Assembly (NCBI GenBank): GCA_002005505.1
Contig: KV908393.1
Location: forward strand, 310,098-327,597
Direction: 5' to 3'
DNA: 17,500 nucleotides
From: Botryococcus braunii
Lineage: Eukaryota > Chlorophyta > Trebouxiophyceae
Part shown: piece by piece, positions 1 through 9,484 of the stretch
Numbering within the stretch: position 1 is the first letter of the stretch
How the letters are laid out: each line of letters begins with the position of its first letter
Made by a program: the position numbers and the translations under genes
The notes under the pieces: generated by a model
What the model was told of the DNA's origin: nothing
Databases searched by the model: none
The model's input: only the letters and a program-made list of their open reading frames with translations

Positions 1-305
1 CCACCTTATGCAAGGGAGAGCAGGAATTGCAAGGAGTCAGAAGTCCACTCCATCAAACACTGTCCTAAAGGAAGGCCCCTCAGGCTCGAATCGTTAATCT
101 CCAAATGCTCATCTTGAGCGTGAGCCGGAGCTAAGACTGTGCGAGAGCACGGATATGAGTGTCCGCTGGTCTGAAAACAAGGGCGAGGAGTTAGTGTACA
201 ATTTGTCCCCAATGAGAGCTGGTGTGTTGGTGCATTCGCAATCAGGAGCTTGAGAAATGTGCGACAGCAATCGTGCATGCTCAGAGCTATGATCTGAGAT
301 CACTG

Positions 306-333
306 ATGATGATCATCATTCAATTGAATGATG
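306..333. repeat. Two overlapping perfect palindromes
   Basis: Positions 314-333 read catcattcaattgaatgatg, which equals its own reverse complement over 20 bases. It overlaps a second palindrome, atgatgatcatcat, at 306-319. Both are visible directly. No function can be assigned; a dimeric protein-binding site or chance are both possible. Confidence 0.7.
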
Positions 334-372
334 CAACACTCTATCAGCTAGTGGCTGGTAAACAGTGGCTGG

Positions 373-452
373 TTCACTTACTGCAGTACATTGTGGCTTG
401 TGTGCTGCTTCACTTACTGCAGTAAATTATGGCTCACTGCAGTAGATTGTGG
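373..452. repeat. Degenerate direct repeat, period about 36
   Basis: The segment ttcacttactgcagta occurs at 373 and again at 409, each time followed by a related tail (cattgtggct and aattatggct). A third, shorter copy (cactgcagtagattgtggca) follows near 435. The period between the first two copies is 36 bases. It looks like a small diverged tandem duplication. Confidence 0.7.
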
Positions 453-469
453 CAATTACTGACAGGTAC

Positions 470-660
470 AAGTGTAGATGTACGGCTACACATGCATTTT
501 TGAGTTGCTGTTGTGGGTTGCAGCTGTACATGCGTGCATGCGTTGCATATGCATGCTTGTGCGTAGCTGCGAAGGTGCAAGTGCATCCTTGTGTACAGCT
601 GCACAAATATGTGCGACTGCAAGCTTATGCATAGCTGCATGCGTGTGCTTGTGCATAGTC
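470..660. repeat. TGCA-rich low-complexity block
   Basis: About 190 bases are dominated by short words such as tgcatgc, gcagctg, gtgcat and tgcgtgc, with much purine-pyrimidine alternation (for example gcatatgcatgc near 544-557). All frames on both strands give His/Cys/Ala/Met-rich nonsense peptides. This fits an old degenerate minisatellite better than a gene. Confidence 0.5.
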
Positions 661-852
661 ACTCGGGGTACCACATGGAAGTTGAAGATATATATAACTA
701 TATAGTTCTAAATATTTGGAGTTGAAGATGTATAAAACTCTGCAGTTCTGCATATGCTTGCTTGTGGTTCACTAGTCGTACACTGCCCGGCCAGAGGACT
801 TATCCTTCTCCTAGTTAGATGTACATACCTCCTAGAAGTTCATACTGAATAG

Positions 853-1119
853 ATGAGCGTGAAGCGCATGGAAGTCGTACTATTTGAGGCAGGCACAGGC
901 TTAAAAGGAGTCGAGTGCGCACGAACTGATGGGCTATCCTATGAGGCAGCCACAGCGCCCTTCGTTCCCACCACACCACAGTCGGGGGTCAAGACTAGCA
1001 AGAACATTCAAGTCATGGTGCCAGCAATTTCCCCCGTAGTTGGCACTCGACAGCTGTGTCCTGCCTTTTGCATGGACCGCAAGCGCAGGTTGGCTGCTGC
1101 TTATAACTTGCCTGATTAG
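853..1119 (+). CDS. Unrecognised small open frame or exon (weak)
   Basis: An ATG-started frame of 88 codons ends at a TAG that is directly followed by GTAAGT, a near-ideal splice donor (donor at 1120-1125). No motif, signal peptide or membrane segment is recognisable. The frame could be a real exon read in this or another frame, or it could be chance. I keep it only because of the donor at its end. No matching acceptor or partner exon was found. Confidence 0.15.
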   Translation: MSVKRMEVVLFEAGTGLKGVECARTDGLSYEAATAPFVPTTPQSGVKTSKNIQVMVPAISPVVGTRQLCPAFCMDRKRRLAAAYNLPD

Positions 1120-2594
1120 GTAAGTTGTGACGTATATACAATATATCAAGAAGTGTGCATATGTTTTTTTCAAAGCCGGGCCTTGAAGTTGATCGTAATC
1201 GTTATGGTAATAGCGGGTGAGATGGAGATCGTCTCGTCTACGTGCGGGGAAATCAAATGCGGCTGTAAATGCCTCATGAAACGTTTTTCAACCCGCAAGC
1301 TTTAAGGGATTTACTTGAGAGTACAGCATATGCATGCTTTCGCATGCGCAGGTGCGGTACACTGCACAGCAGTGGATTGCTCGCTTACTCACCAATATGT
1401 ATACTGTCCAGTTTATAGATATGATATAAATTGATTTTGACCGACTCGAGCTCTTGGACCGGGCGGCTGAGCAGTACCTAGGCCACGGCAGTCCTATGGC
1501 GTTGCCTCTTGTAGGAGACAACAACATGGAGATGACGTCCTGCTGGCAATATAATTGTTTTATGTAACATTAATGTTTTCCCGGAACATTGCATACATGA
1601 CGCAACCGGAAGTACCCCGAGGGAAGGCCAAGTGTGCACAAATAGGCAAGCGAAGGTGCCGGTGGAGGATCTTATATGTAGCTGCGCAGCTTTGATCCTC
1701 CACAGGATGTAGCCACCATACTTCAACCCAAGGTCCCTGTGAGGATCGTGGCTAGAATTTATCGAAGAGGCACCTGGTGGTTTAGTACGAGTGGATAACC
1801 TTCAAGAATTACGTTCCAAATAGTATACTCACTTAGAGGTACAAGGGGTCTCTGCATATGCATGTTTGCCATCTTTGTTCTGCGGCAAAAGCTGCGCACA
1901 TGAATTCAGAAAGCATCTGAAAACGGTCGTGGCCTTCAAGGCCCACCTGGTGCAGCGACGCCGTATGCTGGCTCACGTACACAGACTGACACATGCTGTA
2001 CATCTGTTTTGACGCGTCTAGGCACACGGTTCCTCAAAGGCAGCACCTGATAAGCAATTGCAAGGCACATGTGGGATGCATAGAGTTCTGCACATTCTAG
2101 TTCTGCACTCTTATATAGGTTTGTGGTTTGTGGTGATGCATAAGGTTCAGGCGCACGGCCCTGCAGATCTGGGCCCTCTAGGGCAATAGCCTTAAGGAAG
2201 ATTTCCTTTAAACGAAAGACTTCCCCATTATTTTACAAGAAAAGTGGTCCCTGGGTCAACGTGTGAGCGGATGCCCTTGGAGTGAAAAGCTCCGCATGTG
2301 CTGCTTTTCAATAGCCAGGTCATACCTGGATGACCAAACCCGGAGCTGGCTGTTGACAAGCAGTACTGCAAGCGGACCAAGAGGGGCTGGCATGACTGAC
2401 CACGTGGTCGCTTATATTGAAAAGGTTATATAACATCTGCAGTGACCCCGAGTTAGGTGGAACCGTGTGACCCCACGAGCATAAATGAGACATAAGACTT
2501 AAGCCTCGATTGTTAATATCACGGAACCTGAGAAACGTTAACGCGTAACGTGTGCACACGTGGATCAGGCATATGCACTTCCATGCTTAGTTTC
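1120..2594. other. No supported gene
   Basis: Short frames occur on both strands, but none shows a recognisable domain, and none is flanked by a convincing acceptor and donor pair. No repeat above background was seen. Confidence 0.5.
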
Positions 2595-2612
2595 GGTTGC
2601 AACGTTGCAACC
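2595..2612. repeat. 18-base perfect palindrome
   Basis: ggttgcaacgttgcaacc is its own reverse complement. The word aacctaaatcgt then occurs twice close by (near 2608 and 2629). Function unknown. Confidence 0.75.
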
Positions 2613-2861
2613 TAAATCGTTATAAGGTGAACCTAAATCGTGGCAGATTTGCCGGCTGGCTTCAAGACATCGTCAAGAATATCCATGGTGACCAAACAAT
2701 TCTTTGGTCAGCACATAGCAATTGGTTGCTACGATTAATGACCGGCCGGGTTCACATCTGGCATTTGACATTCCTTGTTAGTGTAGGCATGCATGTAAGC
2801 ACAGTCCAGCCATCACAGCAAAGCACGCCTGTCCGAGCCTGTTAGGGCGGGGCAACCAGAT

Positions 2862-3164
2862 TTAACAAGTTTCAGACACCCTAGCATTTGCTATAGCTCC
2901 TCCATGTGCCGTTATAGAGTCTTTGTTTGTTTGACACACAAGCACGTACGTACACTTCATTTTGACAAAAGAGTACATACATTTAGGAGGCACGCCGTCT
3001 ATTCCCCAGCCCTGGCTGGAGGTCACAATCGAGATTTTTACATCATTGCGCTGCCGAGGCATACGCCCCTCCTCAACCATTGCCTTAAGGAGGTTGCGCA
3101 AACATGGCGCAAGGATTTGATCATGACGCAAGGAGATGGTATCTCGAGGGGCTGAGGGATCCAT
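2862..3164 (-). pseudogene. Possible non-LTR retrotransposon RT remnant
   Basis: On the minus strand a 100-codon frame contains LAPCLRNLLKAMVEEGRMP followed by a Val-Lys-Ile-Ser-Ile stretch. This resembles the segment of non-LTR (LINE-type) reverse transcriptases that reads roughly 'L..l...+..G.+P..W..a.i.pi' just before the lysine/glycine-rich finger motif. The expected Trp and the downstream KKG and YRPI signatures are missing. No catalytic YADD box, poly-A tail or target-site duplication is visible. At best it is a short, decayed fragment; chance similarity is a real alternative. Confidence 0.2.
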
Positions 3165-3322
3165 ATTGGGAGTGGGAGGCCGGGCAAAGCGAAAGAGCTC
3201 AGCTGGTAACCCCGAAAAATCGCTAGCCCTAGCCAGTGTTCAGGCTCTCAAGGCACACCTTTATTCTAACAAGGGTAAGGGGCTTGCTAAATTGCACCTC
3301 TGGTTCAGGCCGAAGGACGTGT

Positions 3323-3350
3323 CCTGTCTATCCTGTACTGGATAGACGGG
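3323..3350. repeat. 11-bp stem hairpin
   Basis: The arms gtctatcc (3326-3333) and ggatagac (3340-3347) are perfectly complementary around a 6-base loop. Three further pairs (one of them G-T) extend the stem outward. It lies outside any supported gene, so no role as a terminator or RNA gene is claimed. Confidence 0.6.
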
Positions 3351-3591
3351 ATAGTTTTAGCACTACCGGTACTTACCTACACTGTAGTGCTCACATTAGC
3401 ACTTACTCGGGAACTGCAAACGCCACCGCATCTCTGGCTCTGGCTTTGACTTGTATCAGATACTATTTGCACTTGCACTTGTGAATCAATTGATCGCCCA
3501 CTGTAAATTGTTTTGTAAATGACCTTGGTGCATATGAATCAAAGATCCACATGCAAGGGACTTCTCATTCTGCTCAAGAAGAATCTTTACA

Positions 3592-3990
3592 GTGCTTAGT
3601 TGGCACCCCAGTTTAGCAGTGAAGGACGGAAGATTTGATCCAGTGGCCGCCTGTCGGAAGGAGAACTGTGGCCCACAACGTGTCACACGTTACGTGTGGG
3701 CGCTGGGTGGGTCCGTGGGCCGGGCCCCGGCCACCGGGGGTCCCCGGCCCGGAGCCCGCCCGCATGCAGCGCGTATCAGACTTCTTCGGACGCCCCACGG
3801 AGTATCATGCGTCTCCATGGACCATGGTGTCCTAAATGCCCACAGGTCTACTGCTTGCCTCTGCTTAAATGCCCTGGCCTTTCAAGTATTATGCTTGGCT
3901 TTGGACACAGAGTGCTGGATTTCAAATTTGAGTTTCGGTGTGGCGTATGAATACACGACGTTGATCAACGGTCTGTTTCGTAAGTCCTGA
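3592..3990 (+). CDS. Unrecognised 132-codon open frame (weak)
   Basis: This is one of the longer frames in the left part that is not microsatellite. Its middle (about residues 35-70) is Gly/Pro/Arg/Ala-rich because it crosses the GC-rich hairpin block at 3684-3752. A strong donor-like site, GTAAGTCC, sits at 3979, just before the stop. No domain was recognised. It could be an upstream exon of gene 1 or chance. Base composition differs sharply from its surroundings in the middle only. Confidence 0.15.
   Translation: MLSWHPSLAVKDGRFDPVAACRKENCGPQRVTRYVWALGGSVGRAPATGGPRPGARPHAARIRLLRTPHGVSCVSMDHGVLNAHRSTACLCLNALAFQVLCLALDTECWISNLSFGVAYEYTTLINGLFRKS
3684..3752. repeat. GC-rich nested hairpin block
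   Basis: cacacgt/acgtgtg (3684-3690 and 3692-3698) form a 7-bp palindrome. Further on, ccgggcc (3720-3726) pairs with ggcccgg (3746-3752), while ccccgg (3725-3730) could alternatively pair with ccgggg (3734-3739). The surrounding 100 bases are far more GC-rich than the rest of the window. Function unknown. Confidence 0.6.
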
Positions 3991-4390
3991 GAGAGCCGGC
4001 TTCCTCTTTGACCGTCACACACACATACTTTTCAATTAGAAATTTTTCCATATAACACTCCTTTGCAATTGCACCATTTGGGCTGTCAAGGCAGGAGGCT
4101 CGTTTGTCGTTAGGCACCGAGCAGCTACTGTATTAATTCGGCTCGATGACGAAATTCTTCTCCATTTGTGTATATTGAATCTATCGTCAAGGCACTTTGG
4201 CGTGATTCCTGAGGTATACCAAGCTGTGCGTGTTCGCTGTATACCGGTAAACGACGGAAGAATTTTGCCCTGATACTTTGCATCAGACCTTTCTTAGTAC
4301 ATACATTGCTTCTGGTCTACTTTAACTCATGAACTTGGCTTGGCATGAACAGCTTAGGCAAAGCGTTCTCTTGTTGCTTGGTTCTGGGTT

Positions 4391-4454
4391 CTCAGTGCCT
4401 TATTTCCTAGAGTGGGGAAATCCTCAGTGCCTTCTTACCTAGTGTGGGGAAAGA
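4391..4454. repeat. Diverged tandem duplication, period 32
   Basis: ctcagtgcctt begins at 4391 and again at 4423. Both units continue with a cctag.gtggggaaa core. A few substitutions separate the two copies. Confidence 0.75.
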
Positions 4455-4503
4455 CAGGCTAACCCGGAGTCCGTGAACGTCGGCCAAAAGACTTGTGGAG
4501 CAC

Positions 4504-4521
4504 GTGCAAATCTATTTGCAC
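4504..4521. repeat. 8-bp inverted repeat just before an ATG
   Basis: gtgcaaat and atttgcac flank a 2-base spacer. The palindrome ends one base before the ATG at 4523, which opens a candidate 5' exon for gene 1. The association may be accidental. Confidence 0.55.
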
Positions 4522-4522
4522 A

Positions 4523-4656
4523 ATGGGGAAAAGGAGGCCACCCCAACAAGAAGAGGGTGGCTGCTGCACTTGCGTGGGAAGAGTGGTGTGCTTCCTTATA
4601 CAGCAACATAAAGGGTTGTCTAACATTATGCATGCACACTTGCAAATTGGACAATC
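4523..4656 (+). CDS. Candidate 5' coding exon of gene 1 (tentative)
   Basis: An ATG at 4523 opens a frame beginning MGKRRPPQQEEGGCCTCVGR, followed by a short hydrophobic run. A basic, Cys-rich start of this kind is common just before a first membrane helix. The exon would end at 4656, before the strong donor GTAAGTAC at 4657. It ends in phase 2, which does not fit a junction exactly at 5002 but would fit acceptors at 4979 or 4982 in the membrane-helix frame. Another reading frame through the same segment is also open to this donor. Whether this belongs to gene 1 cannot be settled from sequence alone. Confidence 0.25.
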
Positions 4657-5001
4657 GTAAGTACTTTTTGTAATCGGTGGATGTGGTGCCGTTTACCTTC
4701 CCCCAGTTACCGTTGTTCATACAGTGGTTTAAGCAACATTGCACCACTTTTGTCATAGGTGGAAGAGTCTGGCCTTGCTTTTGGCGTCTGCACAAGCTTC
4801 CCTGTTGGTTCTGCGCTCTAACATACGTTTTATTCTTTGGATTCTGCCGTGCAAGTGTTTTTATCTAAGGGATTGATACTCACCCGTCATCATCCTCTGT
4901 GCTCTCAAAGATTCTGTGATTGGAGGTGGACTCCAGCGGTAATTGGATGAGGGATTTCTGCCGAAGTGTGTTTTGGGAGAAGCATATTGTGGGTTTGGCA
5001 G

Positions 5002-5882
5002 ATGTGCGCGGTTGTGTTAGCACCATCTCTTGTCGCAATCATCGCCCTAGGAGTGGCAGCCATGAGCGGCGGCAGGAATACCAACTGGATGAAGTACCAA
5101 CAGATGGAGCCACCTTACACTTTCGAGTACGGACACCACAAAGAGCAGATCATGCCGGCTGTTGTTCAAGAAATACAACGGAAACAGCTTTATTTTTGGC
5201 TCAATGATTGACTGCCTGTTTTGCATAGTAGCTCATTGAAAGTTCTGCCCCCCCCCCCTTTGGGCCCCCCCGGGTATCTCATACTTGTGCAACCTGTTGG
5301 TACTCAAGAGGCACAGGCGCCCAGTCTCTGGATACCCAAATATATACAGTAACTGGAAGAAGTTTTACAACTAGGAATAGCGAAGGAAAGCAAGAGAGGG
5401 AAAGAGAAGATTCTCTCAGTTCATATTGCTTTCTTGGAATTTACATCATGTAAAGGAGTTGAAACTTTGTGAGGTTTTCATGTGCTCATTCCATGATGAT
5501 AGTTCAAATTGTAACTTTGGAGGGCTTTCGGTGAGAATTTCCTGGCCTTTTCAGGTAAGACTGGCATTTATTCTTGGATCAAGGAAAAGCAAACATATGC
5601 TTTAGTAGCGGTTCACTTTGCTTTTGGGTCTTCGGTGGGTTTTCTCAAGGGTGTTTGTGAAACATCGATGGTATACTTCTGCACAAATGAGGTTAGGTGT
5701 TCTGCACAACATTGGCACGGACACTCCTGATCTTCTAATTGCTTTGTATGATAATGGACACGGTGTTATGCTTGTGCTTGTCCTCATGCTGGTGTTAGAG
5801 GCAGACCAAAGTTCCGATTCTCTTCACTCTCTCTCTGGAAATTAGCTCCGTATAACCCCCCACCCCCACACACACACACAAA

Positions 5883-5953
<71 letters not shown>

Positions 5954-6383
5954 TTGCGCGCGCACACATGCGCGCGTTCATGCACATGGAGAGAGCCGGA
6001 AGGGAGGGAGCATCAGAGGGACTTCGATGAGGTCTACAGATATCGAGCATGAAAGGTTTGACCGGAGAAAGGTGGGTCTAGGTCGGGGTATGATGGCTAC
6101 ATGGTCTACAACCAGTTTGGTCTTACGGACTCAGCGAAATTGCGAAGGATCTGGATGCCTCTATGGATTCTTGGCATTGTGAGCGTTGGACTCTTGGGCT
6201 TGTCGGTTCTTCTGGCAGTCCTGCTCTTCCTTGTTACGATGTCGGGCTTTGCTTCCCACTGGTTGACTATCCTCACTATCCCGATGGGGTGCGCATTACT
6301 TTTACGCTTCAAGTCTTGCCACGGGGAAACAGCCCTTCCTCCCCCACCTCCGCACTTTGTGTTTCGCTCGCTCTGCCTTTTCC

Positions 6384-6464
<81 letters not shown>

Positions 6465-6537
6465 TGTGTGTGAGAGAGAGAGGGGGGGGGGGAGAGGGAG
6501 AGAGCATGCTGTGTGTGTATGGTTTGCATGCGGGCAC

Positions 6538-6610
<73 letters not shown>

Positions 6611-8317
6611 TTCCCCCGCCCGGGGGGGGGGGGGCATCTGTGTGTGCATGTATGAGAAGTGTGTGGGAGGGAGTATGGGCCATGTGTGCACCCATACCAT
6701 CTGCTTCCGTATTGTATGTCCACTCTGTCATCCCCTCGTGTCCGTCCCTTCTCTCTGGACATGGGGATATAAATCCACAGATACCCCCTAGAACTGGGCT
6801 GAAATTTATTTCTAGGTTCCTTGATGGGGAGGCTGGGCAGCGCAGGCTAACGCAGTTAGCTGCAACTATTGGTTACGTCGTGGTAGCGATCTGGCAGATA
6901 CGAAACTACACAGCCCAAACAGTGAACCAGGGCTTCTACACTCCCGTTCCTGATTGGGGCTGGGTCTGTGCCTTCATCGTCGGGGTGCTGTGGTTGTGGT
7001 GCACAGCCTGGTTGGGCGGTATGGACCTGCTAATGCTCTGTTGTCATGAGAATCACTACCTTTGACCTCAGTTGTTGTCGTGGTGTTGGTGTGGTCATGT
7101 GCCCTTGTTGTTGTGGTGGTTTTGTCGTGGTTTTGTTGCCTGTTGCTTGTGCCTTCCTTAGGACGGTTGGCGGGCTGAGGACCGAAGGAAAAAGGTGTAG
7201 GTATGGATGATAGGAGCTTTGTGCTGTTCTTTGGTGGATTGGCTTGTGAAGACCTATGGCCCTGATTTATGGCGTCATCCTGCGATTTCAGACTAGCTTC
7301 ATGTTGTCCTTTTGCTGAACTGCTGGATATGCAGTACGAGGTCGGGGGGTGCCCTGCGTTGAGCTTGTGGTGAATGGGGGGTGTGGTATGATTCCCATTA
7401 CCACTGTCACTCTGTGCTGTACGGCCTGATTTGGCAGTAAGGCCTGGTGGGCCACAGCTAATTTGGGCAGTACAAGTCCACCACCAACAAGCCATTGCGT
7501 GGCTAGTACCAGCACTCCACCAATACTGTACAGCCCATTTTGGTGGTACAGCTAGCACACCAGATGGTGGTGAGGGTTCTCAGTGATGCCAAGGAGGAAA
7601 AAACATCATGATGACGACGACTACGAGCCTGCCACCTTCCAAGGGCAGCCGCAACAGCAGCCACGTAGCTGGTTTGGTGGGAAGGCGCAGGCCCATGCTC
7701 CTGCCTCGCCTGAGGTACCTCCTTCTTTGCCCATTCCCCCCACCCTGGTGCGGGTTCCCTCACCGCCAACCATCCCTTCTTTCATGACCGGTCCAAGTCA
7801 GCAAAGAATGGATGGTTGCCACAAATGCATAATCGCACACCCTTCTATACCCCGTATTTGCTAAGTTCTGGGGCATGTGTTTGTACCGTTTTGTACAAAT
7901 TGATCCAGGGCATAGTTGGTGTCATCCCTGCTTTAACCAGGATCAGTAGTGGGGTCTGATATTGTGTGGCCAGAGAGTACTTGGGAGAGTGAGGCAGAAA
8001 GAGAGGGGGTTGGGGGTGGGGGTAAGGGGCGGGATGAGGTTGGGTAGGGCAGCTGCTGCATTAAATTACGTTGAGTTAAGCATCGGGTGAAAGCATATGT
8101 AGCTAATGAGAGTCCACTGGGGCAGGTGAAGGTACAAGTTCCTGATGAGGTACAACTGGTGGCCACAGAGCCCAAGAAGAAGGGACTGCTTGGGTTTGGC
8201 TTCGGGGGAAAAGGAAAAGAGCCAGAGGTGGTACAGGAGGAATATCGGGCACGCCCGTTCACAGAGACCCCTGCCGTAGGTGAAACCCCCTTCAAGACCC
8301 AGTTTGCTGCTTCTTAA
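5002..8317 (+). CDS. Gene 1: unrecognised four-helix membrane protein
   Basis: Proposed exons are 5002-5126, 6082-6288, 6816-7018, 7584-7714 and 8126-8317; total 858 bases, 285 residues, with all junction phases matching. I do not recognise the family. Hydrophobic segments lie at about residues 2-21, 66-93, 123-140 and 158-178. The loop before the last helix carries an N-glycosylation sequon (NYT, residue 141). After helix four comes a charged and polar tail: PRRKKHHDDDDYE, then Gln/Pro-rich sequence, then KKKGLLGFGFGGKGK, ending at TAA 8315-8317. The topology suggests an integral membrane protein with its tail on one side, but no MARVEL, tetraspanin or transporter signature is convincing. 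The last three exons have the best splice sites (tttctag, ttctcag and ggggcag acceptors; GTATGG and GTACCT donors). Exon 1 (GTACGG donor, weak tctag acceptor after it) is the least certain; translation could begin at ATG 6101 or upstream at 4523. A GTAGGT donor at 8276 would let the gene skip this stop and use a later terminal exon. The introns hold CA/GT arrays. Confidence 0.5.
5869..5950. repeat. (CA)n microsatellite in gene 1 intron 1
   Basis: A run of about 80 bases of CA, broken only by a short aacaaac near 5881, follows a C-rich leader (about 5855-5868). It is followed by alternating GC/CA sequence (gcgcgcgcacacatgcgcgcg). Frames through it encode Cys-Val or Thr-His repeats and are artefacts. 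It lies in the intron before exon 2. Confidence 0.97.
6386..6508. repeat. (GT)n then (GA)n/poly-G tract, gene 1 intron 2
   Basis: About 85 bases of GT (one GG interruption near 6461) pass into gagagagag, a run of about twelve G and a gagagg tail. It starts right after ccttttccag. Compositionally it is the complement of the (CA)n array in the previous intron. Confidence 0.97.
6541..6633. repeat. Second (GT)n array and poly-G run, intron 2
   Basis: About 67 bases of TG are followed by tttgttcccccgcccgg and a run of G. Its closeness to the previous array suggests that one long array was split by a 32-base interruption (6509-6540), or that two arrays grew independently. Confidence 0.97.
8126..8275 (+). 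other. Alternative end for gene 1 exon 5 (GTAGGT donor)
   Basis: Exon 5 starts after ctggggcag in phase 0. It can read through to TAA at 8317, or it can stop at 8275 before GTAGGT, a donor one base from the consensus GTAAGT. The second choice leaves phase 0 and would require at least one more downstream exon. Only transcripts can tell which is used. Confidence 0.3.
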
Positions 8318-8344
8318 TGTCTTGGTTGCCTGCCCTCACCTCAC

Positions 8345-8404
<60 letters not shown>

Positions 8405-8418
8405 ACGCGCGCGCGCAC
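8345..8418. repeat. (GT)n microsatellite with CG/CA tail
   Basis: About 57 bases of GT end in gcacgcgcgcgcgcacacac, a self-complementary alternating stretch. It begins some 28 bases after the TAA of gene 1 exon 5. It is therefore either in the 3' untranslated region or in a last intron. Confidence 0.97.
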
Positions 8419-8609
8419 ACACGCGGTGCTGCGTGTGCATGCGCATGCATGGTTGTGGTGGTGGGGGGAGGATGTATTTTGTGGGTGTTTGGGGGGGGGG
8501 GCGAGGCGCATGCCATTGTGCACCACTTTAATCTTGTCGTATATGAGCAGGGAATTGTGTCTGACTTACACGAGCCATGGGGGGAGGGTTTCAGAATATG
8601 ATATTTTGA

Positions 8610-8659
8610 GATGACAGAGGAAGGAGTGGAGCAGGATGACAGAGGAAAGAGGGGAACTG
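8610..8659. repeat. Imperfect 25-base tandem duplication
   Basis: gatgacagaggaa occurs at 8610 and 8635, and both copies continue with purine-rich sequence (ggagtggagcag and agaggggaactg). The surrounding 8575-8700 is purine-rich on the plus strand. Confidence 0.65.
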
Positions 8660-8787
8660 GATGTGGACATGGAGAAGTAGTTGTTGGGCCATGGGAAGAA
8701 GTTTGACTGGTCAGGCTATGGAGAATGCCGAACATCAAACATGTGTTCTATGTGTCACATATTATCACTGTTGATGGCTATTTTCAG

Positions 8788-8813
8788 TGAGATCAGGAAG
8801 CAGTGCGCTGGGC
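8788..8813 (+). other. Possible 26-base micro-exon
   Basis: The acceptor ggctattttcag and the donor GTGAGT bracket 26 bases. In the phase-0 frame it opens with TGA. In the other two phases it stays open, but neither outgoing phase fits the terminal exon at 9485. It could be decoy splice sites, or part of an isoform or untranslated exon. Confidence 0.15.
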
Positions 8814-8948
8814 GTGAGTCTGACTAAAAATAATGAGAGTTGCTCAGTGTATATCTTTCTCTAAGTAGCATATGCTCCGGGACAGGAACGGATGGAGTAA
8901 GCAAGCAGCAAGATCCACGGTAAGGTCTACCTCATCTTACACCAACCA

Positions 8949-8976
8949 CCTTCCCCCCTCCCCCCCCCCCCCCCCA
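8949..8976. repeat. Poly-C tract
   Basis: A run of C, broken once near 8959, is followed on the plus strand by purine-rich sequence to about 9085. Similar homopolymer C/G runs occur near 5249, 8490, 9932 and 17284. Confidence 0.9.
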
Positions 8977-9484
8977 TCCTCTCTCTGGTGGGAGGACAGG
9001 GCAGAGGGACGGAATGAAAGAGGGGGAGCGAGATGCAGGAGGTAGGAAAGGAGCACAGAAAGAGGGGGCAAGGAGGTTGGAGAGAACGCAGACACCCACA
9101 CATGCCCACTAGCTTGCAAGGGTTTTTGGACCCGGAGGATTAAGCATGCCTCTTGCTCTCTGGTATTCTTGTGCATGCATTGTGTCCCCACTCCTTTCAT
9201 GAGATACCACATATTTAGTTTCCAATGCATCATTGGGAATGTGCACTTAACAACAACAGGTGTTTAAGCTGATTCAGTATTGTTGGTATCAGATAAGTGT
9301 AGCCCACTCATCCCTGAAGATGCGTCTGTGCCATGACGTTGAATTTGTGGAGTTGAGCTTACACAGGCATACTGTGAGGCAAGGGAGAAAATTCGAGAGA
9401 GTACATGTACGTGACGTGCCATATTGACTGTTTGATGCTAAGTACATGACCAATTTTACCATCTTGTTGATTGGTTTGTTGTAG

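Larger units (their letters stand above)
1..852. other. Non-coding stretch with short repeats
   Basis: No open frame here resembles a protein I know, and the short frames on both strands look like chance. The stretch holds two overlapping palindromes near 306-333, a degenerate direct repeat at 373-452 and a TGCA-rich low-complexity block at 470-660, each listed separately. An AT-rich patch near 688-735 (tatatataactatatag) could be anything, and I do not call it a promoter. Confidence 0.5.

Noticed and set aside
3323..3350. Hairpin as a transcription terminator
   Set aside because: The context is eukaryotic, there is no gene end next to it, and only a short T run follows.
4439..4795. 118-codon minus-strand frame rich in Cys and His
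   Set aside because: The Cys/His spacing fits no zinc-finger pattern I know, and the opposite strand has the better exon evidence (strong donor at 4657).
6101..7065. Long continuous frames on both strands across the GT arrays, encoding Cys-Val or Thr-His repeats joined to membrane-helix sequence
   Set aside because: The repeat part is microsatellite translation. Good splice sites at 6289 and 6815 remove it and keep the frame of the hydrophobic exons.
8292..8738. 148-codon minus-strand frame opposite gene 1 exon 5 downstream region
   Set aside because: Its core is Thr-His repeat from the (GT)n array and the rest is Pro/Ser-rich low complexity.
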